A stretch of 62,000 bases of DNA from Acanthaster planci. Lineage: Eukaryota > Echinodermata > Asteroidea > Valvatida > Acanthasteridae. Location of the stretch: the NCBI RefSeq assembly GCF_001949145.1, contig NW_019091361.1, forward strand, positions 1,432,374 to 1,494,373, written 5' to 3'. This document shows positions 47,212-60,639 of the stretch, one piece after another. The translations under genes were made by a program, and so were the position numbers. A model generated the notes under the pieces. It was not told the DNA's origin. It did no database searches and worked only from the letters and a program-made list of their open reading frames with translations. The first letter of the stretch is position 1, and the number at the start of each line of letters is the position of its first letter.

Positions 47212-50200
47212 ATGAGCACGCTAAGGTGGTTGCCCGTCGCAGCAGCCTGGATGGTACTACTATTGGCACATGGGCCGACATCCTTACACGGTACGTGGGC
47301 TATCAGTGTCTTTTTTTTCCGGTACTGTCTATACCATTTGATGTCAACAAACACTTCCTCTCTTTACCCACGAGCATCTTGAAAGACAAACCAAAATTAA
47401 AGAGAGGCATCTGTGGAAGTACTTATGAAAACTTACGGATCTCTTTAATTGTTAGATATATCATTTTATGTGCGTGCAGTAACTTCCGTATATATTTATT
47501 TTTTAGTAGAAATAAAAGGCCGTGCACGTCTTCCATCATCATCTTGCTTAATGAAAATTCAATTGGCCCCTTCTGACGATTGGGTGTGTGCTTTTCGATT
47601 CATGCAGTACTTTGTTTTTCTTCAAACTGTTCTGATGTTCTGTTTGTGCACTGCATCGTGTATAGTTGTCTTGCTGAGGTTTGCCCTTTTTTGAATGTTT
47701 TTCTTCGATGTAGCAAATTACTTAGCTCGCCCATCTAGTTTAGGAAACGACATAATTCATCCTTATTTTGCATCTGGATACGCATTCGAAATTCCTAAAA
47801 ATTTAGACTGTAGACTGGCTGAGTATAGAGAAACGTAGAAAACCTTAACTTAGATAAAACAACATAGGCCTTTAACAACGGCAGAACAGCAAACGACAAT
47901 TTACCCTGACTGATCTGATCGATGCCTCACAATCTCACACCCATCGGCGACAAACATGTACCTCCCTTTGATAACTAGTCCTTGATACTTGCCTCTCTCA
48001 ACGGAGCACTGTTAACTACCACGAAGACAGGTTCGTGGTAATAATACGAGTCACTTCGAATTCTGGTTAAGACTTGACTTTACACCAGGCAAAACGTTTG
48101 CAGTCTTTCTTTTTCTTGAATATAAAGCCATCATTCGGGGATGGTGGCTGTGTTAACCAACTACTTGACAGGCATCTCCAAGGCACTGAAGACATTAAAG
48201 ACACCTTTAAAACATCTTTGTGGAAAAGTGGGCAAACTTTAAGCAGAGAAATTTCAAATTATGAAACGCATTTTTTTCAAATGAGAGGAATCCTAGTTGC
48301 TTCTCTTCAATATAAGTGAATATCCACGCAGACACGGGAGATGGCCGGCAAGACCCCAGCACACGGCGGGCGGAACCCGACTCGTACAGTGGCGTGTGTT
48401 TCGGTACGTTATCGGGGTGGCCTAGTGATTGTCGGGTCGTTAATTAGATGAGCTCTTTTACCACACAGCGAGGTGTGAACTAATTGGAGCAATCAAACTA
48501 ATTACTGTTTGATGACTACGCTTCAAGGACAGAATACAGGACAAGCGACTTCTATCACTCGTTTCTTGAAAACCTTTGGCCAACCAAAATCCAGTATGGC
48601 TCGAAAAAATGAGTAATTTGCAGAGTCTCAGATCTGCTTTGTGTCATTTATTTTTACAAAGTGACCATGCGCTTATTTCAACTGTGCTAGATTATCAACA
48701 GAAATAGGGACAACAACGGAACATGTTGAAGCTTATATATATATATATATATATACATGTATATACAACATTTAAATTTTGTAAATTAGATGTCGTTACT
48801 CTCGGGTTACAGTTGATACAAATTCCCTGAGTTCTAGAGTTCCCTCTCCAACAAAATATTGGATGAATCACAAAGTTTTCAATCAGAGATAATTATGTCT
48901 TTTGCCTCTGGAACTGTGGAACTTAAGCAAGTATGAAAACGTATGCGGCCACGCGGTAAGCAAGCTTACCCAGCCCGCATCACAAGCCACAATGGAGGAC
49001 ACCTCACCCACTGCCCCACCCACTGGTGCACCCACTGCCTCGTGCTTCCCCTGGAGAAAGGTTTTTCAAACTATACGTCACAACTCAAGATTACGAATTT
49101 ACGACAGTCCTCTTTAAAACTTAGCACGGGAAAGGTCTTTGGAACTGGTTCAACCACTCAGAATTTCCTTGGAGACCTCTAGGTATGTGTCACAATTGGC
49201 AAACACATTTCGGGTAGTGACCGGTTGACATTCGTGTTAAGACCTGCTTATGAAACCGTGTCCTCTTTCAGGTTGATGACATACTTCTGTCCCATATACC
49301 TCGCCAAGCGTAATATCCCCAAGCTCCCGTAATTATTCGCCTGTCTGAGTCCTCCCTCCAGAACCGACGCATTAATTGCGACATTCGCGGCGCTTGTCTC
49401 CTTGGCTCCGCGGTCCCGACTTATCATTCCGCGGCGCCTGGTTATTGCTCCCTTCGATTTAGAGCGCTCCACTCTCCCCCATCAGCCGCAATCATGAATG
49501 TTGTCCTGTACTTAAGTCATTTAACTCTGTACCGAAGGGAATGGTACCCTTTTGACGGAAATGAAGGAGAAATGGAGGACTTGAGAAAGCAGTTTCGGTC
49601 ATCAAAGCGCTGGCGTAATTAGGCAGTATTTATCAGGGGAGTCATGCGCGAGTAAATGTCAAGATGTAAAGTGGGGGTAGTATAAGTCGAGAATGATCCT
49701 GGCCACATAATGACATCCGACCAGTCTGCGTGTCTGGATGGCACTGAATGGACATCGCAGGTGTCTAGTCCTTTGACGTCATCGCCAGTCTATCTTCGTA
49801 CCGTCGCGAATGTACAGAACATCACACTGTCAAAGAAAAAAAACCCCTTCTTAAGTGTAGTCTTCTCCCTCGTGTCGTCACGGTGTGCAGTGTTAAAAGG
49901 ATGTAATTGCAGTTTGGTGCCATCCACGTGGTGTAACTTGCATTGGTCAGTCGTTCCCCTTTGTCAACGGCTCAGCGAATTAGCGACAAATACGACTATG
50001 ACACTAGAGGTCAAGGGGTACAACCGTTCCTATTTGAGGTTGTGTTTATGTCATACTTGAAGGTTGACCGGTTACGCTGAATGGGAAAAATTGGCAATAA
50101 TCCATCCTGATCCCGTAGGTGTAGATTTTGCATTATTAGCTACTGCAGGAACACCCACTAGGACAAAGGAGGGGCCGTTCCCGGCCTAAAGAGGGGGTGG

Positions 50201-53200
50201 ATGGAAGGATTAGGAACACATGCCCTGGGCCCACCCAGGAGTCGCAGGTGCGCCCACACCTGTCGCTGCTGGTAGGTCACTTGGCTAACCTCTCGATAAC
50301 CTCGCCACAATGGTTGAGATATCGCACCTCGGTGTTCCCCTTCCTGCCTCCCTGCACACACACACAGCACATACACCATGTCATGACCGTGTGTTCATTT
50401 TTACAAGCGAGGAAGTCAAGACTTTGGAAATTCCTCATCGGTCGGACTGAGGCTCTGACCCGTGAACTCATTCCCAACATATCGGATCATGGAGGTAGCC
50501 CCTTTCAAAGCATTGTTTCATGGTTGATTTTTTTTTAAAGCCGGTACTTCTGTACGTAGCAGAGGCAGCGATACCTGTCGTTGATTTGAGAGTCGATAAC
50601 CCCATTGGCTATCGCCAAAAACCTGTTCAGAAAAATCGAGCTTGTATGACGAACTGATGTCGTTATCAGCACCTGTAAATGAGTACTCTTACTCTGGTCC
50701 TTTTAATACGAACATTCTGATTGCAATCAGTTGTGGATGGCAGATAGGACCGCGCAGATGGTTTAAAATGATCATGCACAAACAACTTTCAGAGATGTTT
50801 ACACAACATCCCATCCGTCCAAAAATACGGGGGCAGGGACACGTCAAATTCCCCTCTAATGGTTAGTGATAATTGCACTCACGCTAAGGGTGACAGCAGA
50901 GCAGTACACTACCGTCTGGTGTAAATTGGCCGACCAACAAGAATCTGTCACTTTTCCCGCCGATACGCCCACCCCCACCCACAGAAGTTTTGACAGTTTG
51001 GGGCTTGTGAAGTACCGTTGTTGTAAACCTCTAATTCTAGCCTAGAGTGGATTTCCTTTATTTCTAAAGGAAACTCGAACCATGTTCTTCCTCCATGCTC
51101 ACACTGGACAGTATTTCCTGTGGCGTGACGGCGGGGTCCAAAATTGTTCTTTTGTGGCTCTTTGCTCCATTCCCTGAAACTATTCAGAAAACTAGGATCT
51201 AGATAGTTTTGCACTTGATTGTCACAAGACCCCTCGGGAAATCACTCTCAAATCATAATCCAGCACGCTATGACACGTGTGCATGCACCAGGTAACCATT
51301 GCACAGCTGAGTATGTAATTTGACTTTTCTGACCATGAACTACTCCGGGGGCGGCCACTGCGAAAGGTCCCACATGTCTTCGCACCTCTGAGCTAATTCA
51401 ATTTTCTTTTTTCACGTTCTCGCAGCCCGTAGAGAGCAAAATTCCCAAGCATGTTCTCTCATCTCTGTTTTCAGGTTATCAGTCATCACGGTTAATCCAA
51501 CATGATCTTGCAAAGGTTTGGAGGGATTTCCCTTTGTTCCCCCGGGGGAGAACCTTGGGGGTCATTTCTTCTTTCTTTCTTTTCTCTGCCCCCATTTCCT
51601 CAGCTCACGGACCACCCAAACAAGCTACAGCCTTGCTTCTTGCCGCCCTCAGAAAAAAAAACCTCGTGAACTCAGCATTTGTAACTCTAACACACAAATT
51701 GAAAGATTGATGAATCAAATGTTCCGATTTCTGACCGAGGCGACACGGGCAAATTACATAAATCATCCGGGATTGGCCCAAATTATGTTTGGCGAAGGTA
51801 AACCACCCAGCCAATTATGCTGATACCCGACATTCGTGAATGTCATTTCGCTTGTCTGTGTAAACAAAGTCCCGACAATGGACATGATTTTTTTCTGGGT
51901 AGAACAGACTGACACATCATTGATTTTTGGGTTGTTTGATTCGAGAGATGCTATAGACCTCAAAGCGTCGTGTTTAACCAGCATTCGTAGGTGTACCGAG
52001 TACGCAGACACTTTGTAAATACCACCGCGTTTCACAGTTTGGACTACGAAGTATGTGTGGTTCTAGCTGTCTAGAAGACCACAAAAAAACATGGGTTGGA
52101 AAGGTTTGAGTTTGAACACTTGACCGCGATTGGACTGGATAGAACCCCTTTCCTTCAGTGCTTTGTTTGCATGATTGGGTACCGTTGATTGAAATAAAAA
52201 CCAAACACATGCTGTTGCCGGGCCAGTCTGTTGGGGGAACTGAGGCATGTGTGCACCATGTGTATGTTGATAAAAAAAGGCGAATCGACTTGTGGGAGAT
52301 TCTAGTTATAAAATGCATCCATAATACGCTAATCATGTTTAACTATAACAAATCATACTGAGTAATCCCTTTAAAGCATTGGAATTTTTAAGTATGCTAT
52401 TAAAATGCTTCTAAAACATTAATTGGGCATCACAATTTACGAGAGGTTTAGACTAGTCTCTGCGACGGTCTATGTCCATGCCCCCCAATACGCCCCTATT
52501 TGAAATCTTGAAATGGATAAGAACTTTACACAAGCCGCAATATATTTACTTTCGTTATTTCAGTCCAAGGAGAAAGTGTGTTAACAAACATGTTGTGAAC
52601 CTTCTCACAAATGCTGTCTACATAACGCAGGTAGTGGAGACGTGTCGACTTGCCAAGGTCCACACATTTCCCGCTCTCTGGAAAACAGCTTAAGGTGCAT
52701 CTATGGGTTAGTAGCAAAAGGAAAGGAAGAGTCAAAGAAACAAACAAACAAACAAACAAACATCTAGCCCCAACCAGTGTTTATTGTTCAAGAAAATGAC
52801 TATTTTCGATAGTGGACTGTCCACACTATTATGCAACGAGACCACGACGAGTGCACCCCTAGTTGTCTCTTCCCCCCCCCGAAAATTTCAACCCAGTTAT
52901 GCCAATCACTGATCACCTGCGAACATTATGTTTTGACCGCACTTTGGCATGAGATAAACAAATACACGGCTTTGGAATGATTTATTTATTCCTGAAAGAG
53001 CATTATGGGTGACATAGTGATGCACTTAAAGGTTTTCGACATACTTTCGCTCTCAACACATCTACACTCCACTGCCGTGGCGTATTTTAAGGACAGCTTA
53101 TTAAGCGTGACAGGCCAAAAGGTTGGGGAGCGTTTGTTTTGAAATTATTGGTTTCCAGTCATCCGTATAGCTGCAGGCCGGACAAGCAGTGAGGTGTTAT

Positions 53201-56200
53201 TACTCAAGGTGTTAAAGGGGAAAAAGCTCATGAGCTATTATCTTCAAGATGCAAGCACTCTGACAATGTTCAAGATCCAAGTTTTTACTCAAGCTGATAA
53301 ATTGCCCAATAAGAAAACAATTTACTGGAAACTATGTCCAGGGAAACGTCAATTAATTAAGAGTCTCACGGGACCGTAATGGAATTTGTCAAGAGAAACG
53401 GCTGCGGTTTGTCTGTAGATTCATATAAAACGCCAACATTATTCTCTTGCGCATTGTCAGACGGGACAAATAAGTTCTCGGTTAGGTGAAACTTCGATTC
53501 AGATTTTTTGTGAGTGTGATCATGTTTCACCCATCTTGTCAGACCTCATGTCTTTTATCAGTCCAAATCTAAAAGACCATATTCGGTTTGGGAAATTGGA
53601 ATTCTTTTTGGTGTTCCCCATTATAAATTTTTGACATATGTTTTTCTTTTTACTAAGTTTTGTTTATATAGGCCGAGATGTAAATTCCAGACTCAAATTC
53701 CTTCCTTTTTGGGGTTAGGATTATTTTTACAAAATCAATATGATATAGAATATAAGATTACTATGAAAAATCAAACCCTTAAACTTCTTTTAAAAATGGA
53801 AATTTCAATTGTAATTCGGTAGACCCTATGCAATTATTTCAAATGTACATGTACAGTGCCCACTTTTCTACATCACGGCCCCCTTTTCTACGATATACTT
53901 TCTAATTATGTTTTTCCAATTTCCTTAATTTTGTATGATTCGTGCTTTTACCTTTTAATGTATGTTTGTTTTTTGTTTTTTCTAATCAATAAAACGTAGA
54001 AAGAAAGAAAGAAAACAGTTCCCAATTAGGCATTCAGCAAGTTCTTATTCGCCGTATAGGAGGTAGCTGTGCATGACAGTGTTGCTACTCACACGATGCC
54101 CCTTTCCGTAGTCATATTGGGGTTGGGGTAAATTTCTTTTGCATATAACCTTCATCTGGAATTGTGAGTGCAATTTTCTTTGTCTGACCATTTTTGGGGA
54201 CAGTTTTCAGTACTAGCTATACCCTAGAAGAGACACCTGAATACCTGCTAGGCCTAGCCTTGATAACATCCCCATATTCATCGCTTTACTCAGGTCTCAG
54301 TTGCTGGGCGCAACGTGACGAGGACAGCGAGACGTGCGGCCTGCTGATAGCGGAGAACATGACGGTGGAAGAATGTTGCGAGAACAATGGTGACAGCATC
54401 TCCTGGTCCAATCTGGACGACATCTCAGCAGAGGATCTCTTTAAGTATGAGACCCTGTACGGAGGAGTTCCGGACTGCCATCTTTGCGAAAGTAAGCTAC
54501 GTGTATGTCGTTTGGAACATGGCTTTTATACCGCCAATTTGTGTTCGAAACAAAGAACCAAACACCCCATCAAACAAACAAACAAACAAACAAACAAACA
54601 AAACCAACTCGGCCTATACAGTCCCTGGGCTATCGTTATTAAAATGGTTGGCTGATTTATAACACGGTACAGTCAGTAGGCATTGCAGACGGCAACATTG
54701 TTCTTCCATCTCTCCTGCGAGGTTCACGCATAAATGATTTCAAAAATGACTCTTCGCTGTTCGACTTACGGTGAGTTCATGTACTTGACGTAAGCGCGAG
54801 GGGACGTTAACGTCACCATCAGTCCTCAGCGACATTCGTCGAAATGAGACTCGTGAATTTTTGCAACAGTCTGCCACGGTCGCGTAATGTATGAATCGCT
54901 CCACTGAATCTCATGCAAGGGCTGATCCTCAGCAATATTTTCAGGGGCAAACAACTAGGAGATTTCCTTCAAGTGACATTACTTAGGGGCGAGCTAAACA
55001 GAGAGCTTTCTATACGCTTTTGAAAGGGAAGGAAACGAACACTGCCCCCCTGCCCCAAAGAAAATCGCCTTTCTGTCTTTATTTTTCAAAAAGGTTTTGC
55101 CCTGGGGCTTCTAAAACTAAAATGGATTTGGAAACTTTTTAGAGGGTAGGGTGAGATTTCATGTTGCCGGGGAAAATACTTTGGATAAGTGAGATCGGGC
55201 AATAATTATGTGTGCTCTTTCCATTTTAAAATGCTGATTTGAGGCGCGCGTGGGCGTCGTCAGCATGAGCATAAATCCCCGGGGGTGGGGATTTATATTC
55301 CCCTCTTTTTGACATGGGGGATGGACTATTGAGTCATCCCCCACGTTTTCCTGGTGAGGAAAAACCTACAGCATATTGTGAAGATTTTTTGGACTTCCCA
55401 GCAATATATTCAATATCATTCAAGGAAAAGGGCAATCAAAAAGTTTCAAATATGCCATTCTGATGTAAGATTCTGCATGAATGTAATACCATGGAGGAAG
55501 GACACAGAAGGAGTTTGAACTGCCTGGGCTACAACATCTGGCTAATTACCACTTTCTGGCATGCCCGGTATGTCCATAGCCAGAGCGCAGCGACTGCTTG
55601 CTACGCACCACCTGTTTCACACCCATAAGCCCCTTTTATACCCCATGATCATCGCCGCAATTTTTCGCTGGTAATCTGCATCCTTAAAACGTCGTGTACT
55701 GCAGTATAGGAAGTTGAATATACATGTACATGCAATTGTTGGGGCTTGGTATGATCTGACAACAACATCAAATTTAATGCTTGCTCATTTGTTAGCATTA
55801 GGCTGTGTGCCGTAAGTTTTCATGTGCAGTTATTGCCCTTATCGAACGCTTTCTTCTGGACTTGTTTTGGGAATAACTAGCCACGTTGTTTATAAGATTT
55901 TGTGTTTTATTTGAATAATTTTTATTGCTGAATTTACACAAAAAGGTATTTTATGAGATTTCATGATCGCTCCTTGTGATGAAACAGCGCATGTCGTTTT
56001 TCGTGAACTTAACAGTCATGTGGTGGTCAACATGTCGTTGGCCAGTCTTAGCCAAATTCGTACAAAGACTTTGAAAACTGATGTTTTGGAGTGACATAAT
56101 AAAATTACAAACATTGCATGGATAATGGAAAAGTGCATCAAGATCTTAAAAAAAATTATTCACAACGGCAAAAGTAAATCTAATGCTAGACATTAGACAT

Positions 56201-59200
56201 TCTTTCTATTTCCAGGTCACTGCGAATAGTTGCAAAGAAAACACCACAAATATCGCTAAGATATTACTGGCCCACTTGTCCGGCTAAGCTGCAGGCAGTA
56301 ATCAGGCATTTTGGAACGTTTACTATTGTTCGTCTGACCGGGCGGCGATGATCATCGAGCACTTTGATGTGTGAGAGTTGTAACTCCTTCTGTGTCCTTC
56401 CTCCGTGGTTTTACATAAATATTGTATCGTGGAAATTGCCCATCTATTGTGTCAAATGGTGTCAGCCCCCCCTTCAAATTTCCTATCATTTCTCATTGCC
56501 CACCCACCCCCCATTTCCGGCACAGATCTGTGTCACTGGTCATACAGGATATTTTCCGAGGGAGAAACTTTTCCCAGGAGGGGATAAAGCACTCGTCGAC
56601 GCAAATTAATATAGCACAAGTGGTGGCAACCGGGGGTAATTTTGAAGTATTTTCAATGGCATTGGTGATTTTCAATCCCTTTTCTCCCTCCAGTTTCGTT
56701 TATCTTGTTCGGTTGAGAGTGCCCCCTCTTCCCCCTCCCTGCGAGATGCTCATGGTGTGAGGATTACTTTGACACCCATTCCTTTCAAAAACAAAACTGA
56801 TTTTCTTCAGGAACTTGCGAGCAGACGACATGCCCGACCGGCCGGAAGTGCGTCGTGAAGAGCGGAAAGCCCCGTTGCGTCTGCAAGCCGAACTGCACGC
56901 ATAACAGCACGTCGCACCGAGGGCCTGTGTGCGCCAGCAACAACAAGCAGTACAGGAGCATGTGCGCCTTCCTCAAGATGAAATGCCGCCAACAGGATGG
57001 TTACGATGACCTCCACGTGTCATACCTCGGAGAGTGTCAAGGTAAACTATTCCATCACAGTGTCTGGAACTTACTGGAAGCCATACGATGACTCTTTGGT
57101 AGGTTTCATGCATTGCCTACGCTCTTCAGGGTATATGAAAGACAATCTTATTTTCTTTGAATCCTCCAACATAAAGTGTGGAAACACGTTCAGAAGTCTT
57201 CTGGTCAATGGTGCATCAAGTGGGAAAGTTTCCCCGAGACATGTTGATATTTTGATATCTTCAGGAATTGAAAGTGCTGGCATATTAAAATCGGTAGTAC
57301 CGGCTTTCTTTTAGGGGATACTTTCACAGAATGGATAGTCTTTTTCAAGGCCTAGATACACCGCTGCATAAACCCTAGCCTGTTTTAATAAAGTAACAGA
57401 AATTATCAGCTTTTACGTTTCATCTTACCCGATCAGACTCTTGCGACGACGTGGAGTGTCTCAACGACAAATGTTGCGTGGAGGACCAGCATGGCCGGCC
57501 GCATTGCGTGTCCTACAGCGCCATCACGTGTCCGGGCCCGTTCAGGGAAGACTTTGTGTGCGGCGCCGATAATGTGACTTACGAGACGCTGTGCCAACTC
57601 CGCCGGACGTCTTGCTCGAGGGGCAATATCATCTCTGTTGCGTACGAAGGCAAATGCGAAAGTAAGCCTATCATGTTAGCCAAGGACAGTTTGTGCGAGA
57701 CTTTTCCCCATGTTTTCGCAGTTACAATATTGGGCCCACAAACAGATCAACCGAATCCGAAGTTTGAACAGTGATGCACCTCCCACTTGTTTGACAAAAC
57801 CTTACCCTGATACGTACAGTTGACAAGTGCCTTGAACCAGTGTTGTAGTAAAGACCAGCCAGTCCGAGACCAAGACCAACCGACAGACCGAGACCAAGAC
57901 CAAGACCGGCCGTCCGAGACCAAGACCACATTTGTAAATAAATGGATAGAACTCATCTCTGTACATTGAAACTGTGAAGATGGGCTGTAAACCACAGAAC
58001 AATATGTATGCGTTAGTTTGACAGAATTGTCCTGGAATTTAGCAGTTTTTCGTTGTTCCTTTCTAGTTTGAATTCTTCAGTGATGTGTTTACTTTTTGAC
58101 CTGCTCCGAATGTCGCGACAGGCATATTGCATGCAATCAATGCAACCCAAAGAGACAATAAAATTAAAATAAAATTTCCTTTCCAACTGTTTTATTTCTC
58201 ATTCATAAACACTGAGGAATTTCGCTTTTCACATGCATGTAACTCATCTGTTTTAAATGTTATGACAAGGTTCACAAGGAGACAGGCCTAGGATTTACAT
58301 GTAGGTTTGGGCAAGCAGGTGAATTTGAAAAACAAAAATATCTTGAAGTAGGAAAAACATTTCCATGCAACAAGTATAAAAATAATGGGGCCTAAATAAA
58401 AATTAAGAACGAAACATAACGGCATTTCATGATTTTATGCATTTCAGCTCAATTCGTTTTAAAATGATAAAATTAAATCAATTAATTTATTTTCATTTCA
58501 AACTAGGAACTGTTATGCAAAAATGGCATCACATTTCATTAAAAATCAAACTTGAAACAGTTTTTGATTGTGTGAACATTAAAACGTTTAAATTTAGATT
58601 CTTCAAAAATTTAAACAAACATGAGGACTGAAAGATCATTCCGAGAAGTGGCGTGGAACATGTACATACATGGCAGTGGTGGCAGCGTACGTAGGCAGAC
58701 GTTGTGTTCCTGCCTTATCGCTGATGCTAGGTTTTTCGTGCAGAAACACACACAGCGACATCTTTTTTGCTTCCCGTTTTGATACCAACGTATTCCTTGT
58801 GGTAGTTGAATGTATACTATATGATTGCCGCATTGCCAGGCATGACAGCTGGAAAAGACTCTCTGGTAATCATGAAATAACGAACTTACGCACCACCAAG
58901 GCAAAGGCACGCGGCGACACACGTTGTGCCAAAAACGCTATTACGGAATGGTGTCTTGTTAGTCAAATTTGAGATCAACAAAATTGCATTAATAAGCGTC
59001 TAGCTACCAGACCACTCAATGTGACTAGGGGTTCACAGGTACCCCGACGACAACAAATCACATATCTTTCTAAGGCCGGTAACCAGTGACAATTATTTGG
59101 GAGGCTGTCACGCGCTATCTTGTTCCTGGAGCAAGTTTTAACTTTGCGCCCAAGTTTTTACCTTGGGTGCACATGTAATTCGCACAAAGGGTGAAGTTTG

Positions 59201-60639
59201 CGAATGACACTCTACTGCCAGCTGTAGCCACAACGAACGCTCATACGTACAGTCCTCAACGGCCGTACCTACGTCTTGCGGGGTCTCGATTCAAGTTTTT
59301 CGTAGGCCTACAAACAATCGAAATTCGTCAATATAAAAGGTATAAAAGGGTGCATAGTGTATTTTTCAAATTGTTCGTGTACTGGTCTGAAGCCGAAAAT
59401 TCCGAGAACAGGAGTTGCGAGATCAAGACCAAGACTGATTCGAGACCAAGACCAGCATGTTCGAGACCCTGGTCTCGAGACCAATACCAGTCTCGACGAC
59501 TACAACACTGCAAGGCTTGACCTAGGGATATCTATTAAGATAATGCCATGGAGATTCGGGATACCCATGCCGTTGACAAGGCCAGGACACAGTGTTATTC
59601 TCAAGCACAATTAATTGATTTGATGACACGGTTGCCATGTCGGGTTCCAACAAGGCTTGGTTCCTTGAGATCATCAGTGCCATGCTTGTCTTAGACGGAT
59701 CGGTATAGGGAGAACAATGCTCTTTTCTAGAGGGCCAGTTAATTCCTTTGGCCATAGTTTCAAACACTGAAAAAACAGGAATTTCTCATCTGCAGATTCT
59801 CAGTTTGGACAAGTAAGATGGGGGCATATAGAAGTCCATGGGTAGGGATGTCCAACTTCCCATTAGACCAGGGGGTTGCTCAACGGTTTGTTTTTACATG
59901 AAAACAGGCAATGCCAGAAAATAAAAATCTTCTGTTCGGCAAGTCACTTTTATTTTTTTTTTTTAAATAATTAGGGTTTCTGAAGAAATATGAGTTCACA
60001 AAACTCAAGTAGAGACGAAAGGCACACCGTTAATTGACTCGAAGGCTTTTAGTTATAAATTTGTCAAGGGTGGCAATTTATTACCTTTGCAAAGATTTCC
60101 CCTCAAGAGCAGATTAAAACAAAGTATAAAATTCAAGACGTCACCACCCAGTTTCAGGGCAACCACTTATTCAGTCATTATCTGGCTTGAGCGGAAACAC
60201 CCCCCATCGGTAGAACAGAGCCAGGTTGGTCGGGAGTGTTCATATTGCTGGTGGCGAAACGATATAGTAACGCGTGCATTTCATAGTCGTTCGTGAACAA
60301 GAGAAGTGCATTTCCGACCAAAGGAGCCTTCGTTGCTGGGGAAAACCCAGCTCGGGGTTCATTAAATACTAGAACTGATTCTTTTTATGCCACCCTTTCT
60401 CTCAGACCTGACTTCCTGCAATGACACGATATGTGTGGACCGCAAGCAATGCTTCTGGGACCAGGCGGCCAACACCTCCCGCTGTATCCTTTGCAATTAC
60501 ACTTGCAGCGGCTGGGCGGACGAGGTACCGCTATGCGCCTCTGACAACCAGACCTACCAGAGCTGGTGTGCAATGCAGGAACACATATGCCAGACCGGGG
60601 AGTACGTGGAAATCGTGAGCTGGGGAACATGTGACCCAG
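47212..60639 (+). CDS. FST: Follistatin (activin/BMP antagonist), 3' end beyond the last visible exon
   Basis: A secreted glycoprotein of the follistatin family, which binds and neutralises activin-type TGF-beta ligands. Exons: 47212-47290 (signal peptide, WMVLLLAHGPTSLHG), 54294-54491, 56811-57041, 57437-57661 and 60406-60639. Every intron is phase 1, as in vertebrate follistatin. Exon 2 is the N-terminal domain (CWAQR, TVEECCENNG, LFKYETLYGGVPDCHLC). Exons 3, 4 and 5 each encode one follistatin domain, an EGF-like hairpin plus Kazal module: CEQTTC to YLGEC, CDDVEC to AYEGKC, and CNDTIC to WGTC. Intron 1 is about 7 kb. The last exon ends in a GC donor (CCAG|GCAAGT). Oddities: FSD1 lacks the lysine-rich heparin-binding run, and one cysteine position is swapped in FSD2. 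The acidic tail exon was not identified. Confidence 0.95.
48733..48768. repeat. (TA)n microsatellite
   Basis: About 14 TA units followed by ACATGTATATAC, in follistatin intron 1. Confidence 0.85.
57845..57930. repeat. Minisatellite-like GAGACCAAGACCAA repeats
   Basis: CCGAGACCAAGACCAA is repeated with slight variation (CCGACAGACCGAGACC..., GGCCGTCCGAGACC...). Related sequence recurs at about 59410-59510 (TCGAGACCAAGACCAG, then the inverse CTGGTCTCGAGACC), showing a dispersed repeat family. Both copies lie in follistatin intron 4. Confidence 0.75.
59410..59512. repeat. Second GAGACCAAGACC-type repeat with inverse copy
   Basis: GAGATCAAGACCAAGACTG and GAGACCAAGACCAGC are followed by CCTGGTCTCGAGACCA, which is itself palindromic around TGGTCTCGAGACCA. 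It belongs to the same family as the 57845 copy. It lies in an intron and is non-coding. Confidence 0.65.

Noticed and set aside
51518-51823. 101-codon plus-strand frame in follistatin intron 1
   Set aside because: Low-complexity start, no acceptor or donor in phase, and no family resemblance.
54194-54290. Frame extending upstream of follistatin exon 2
   Set aside because: The acceptor TTTACTCAG and phase 1 continuity with the signal-peptide exon show the upstream part is intron.
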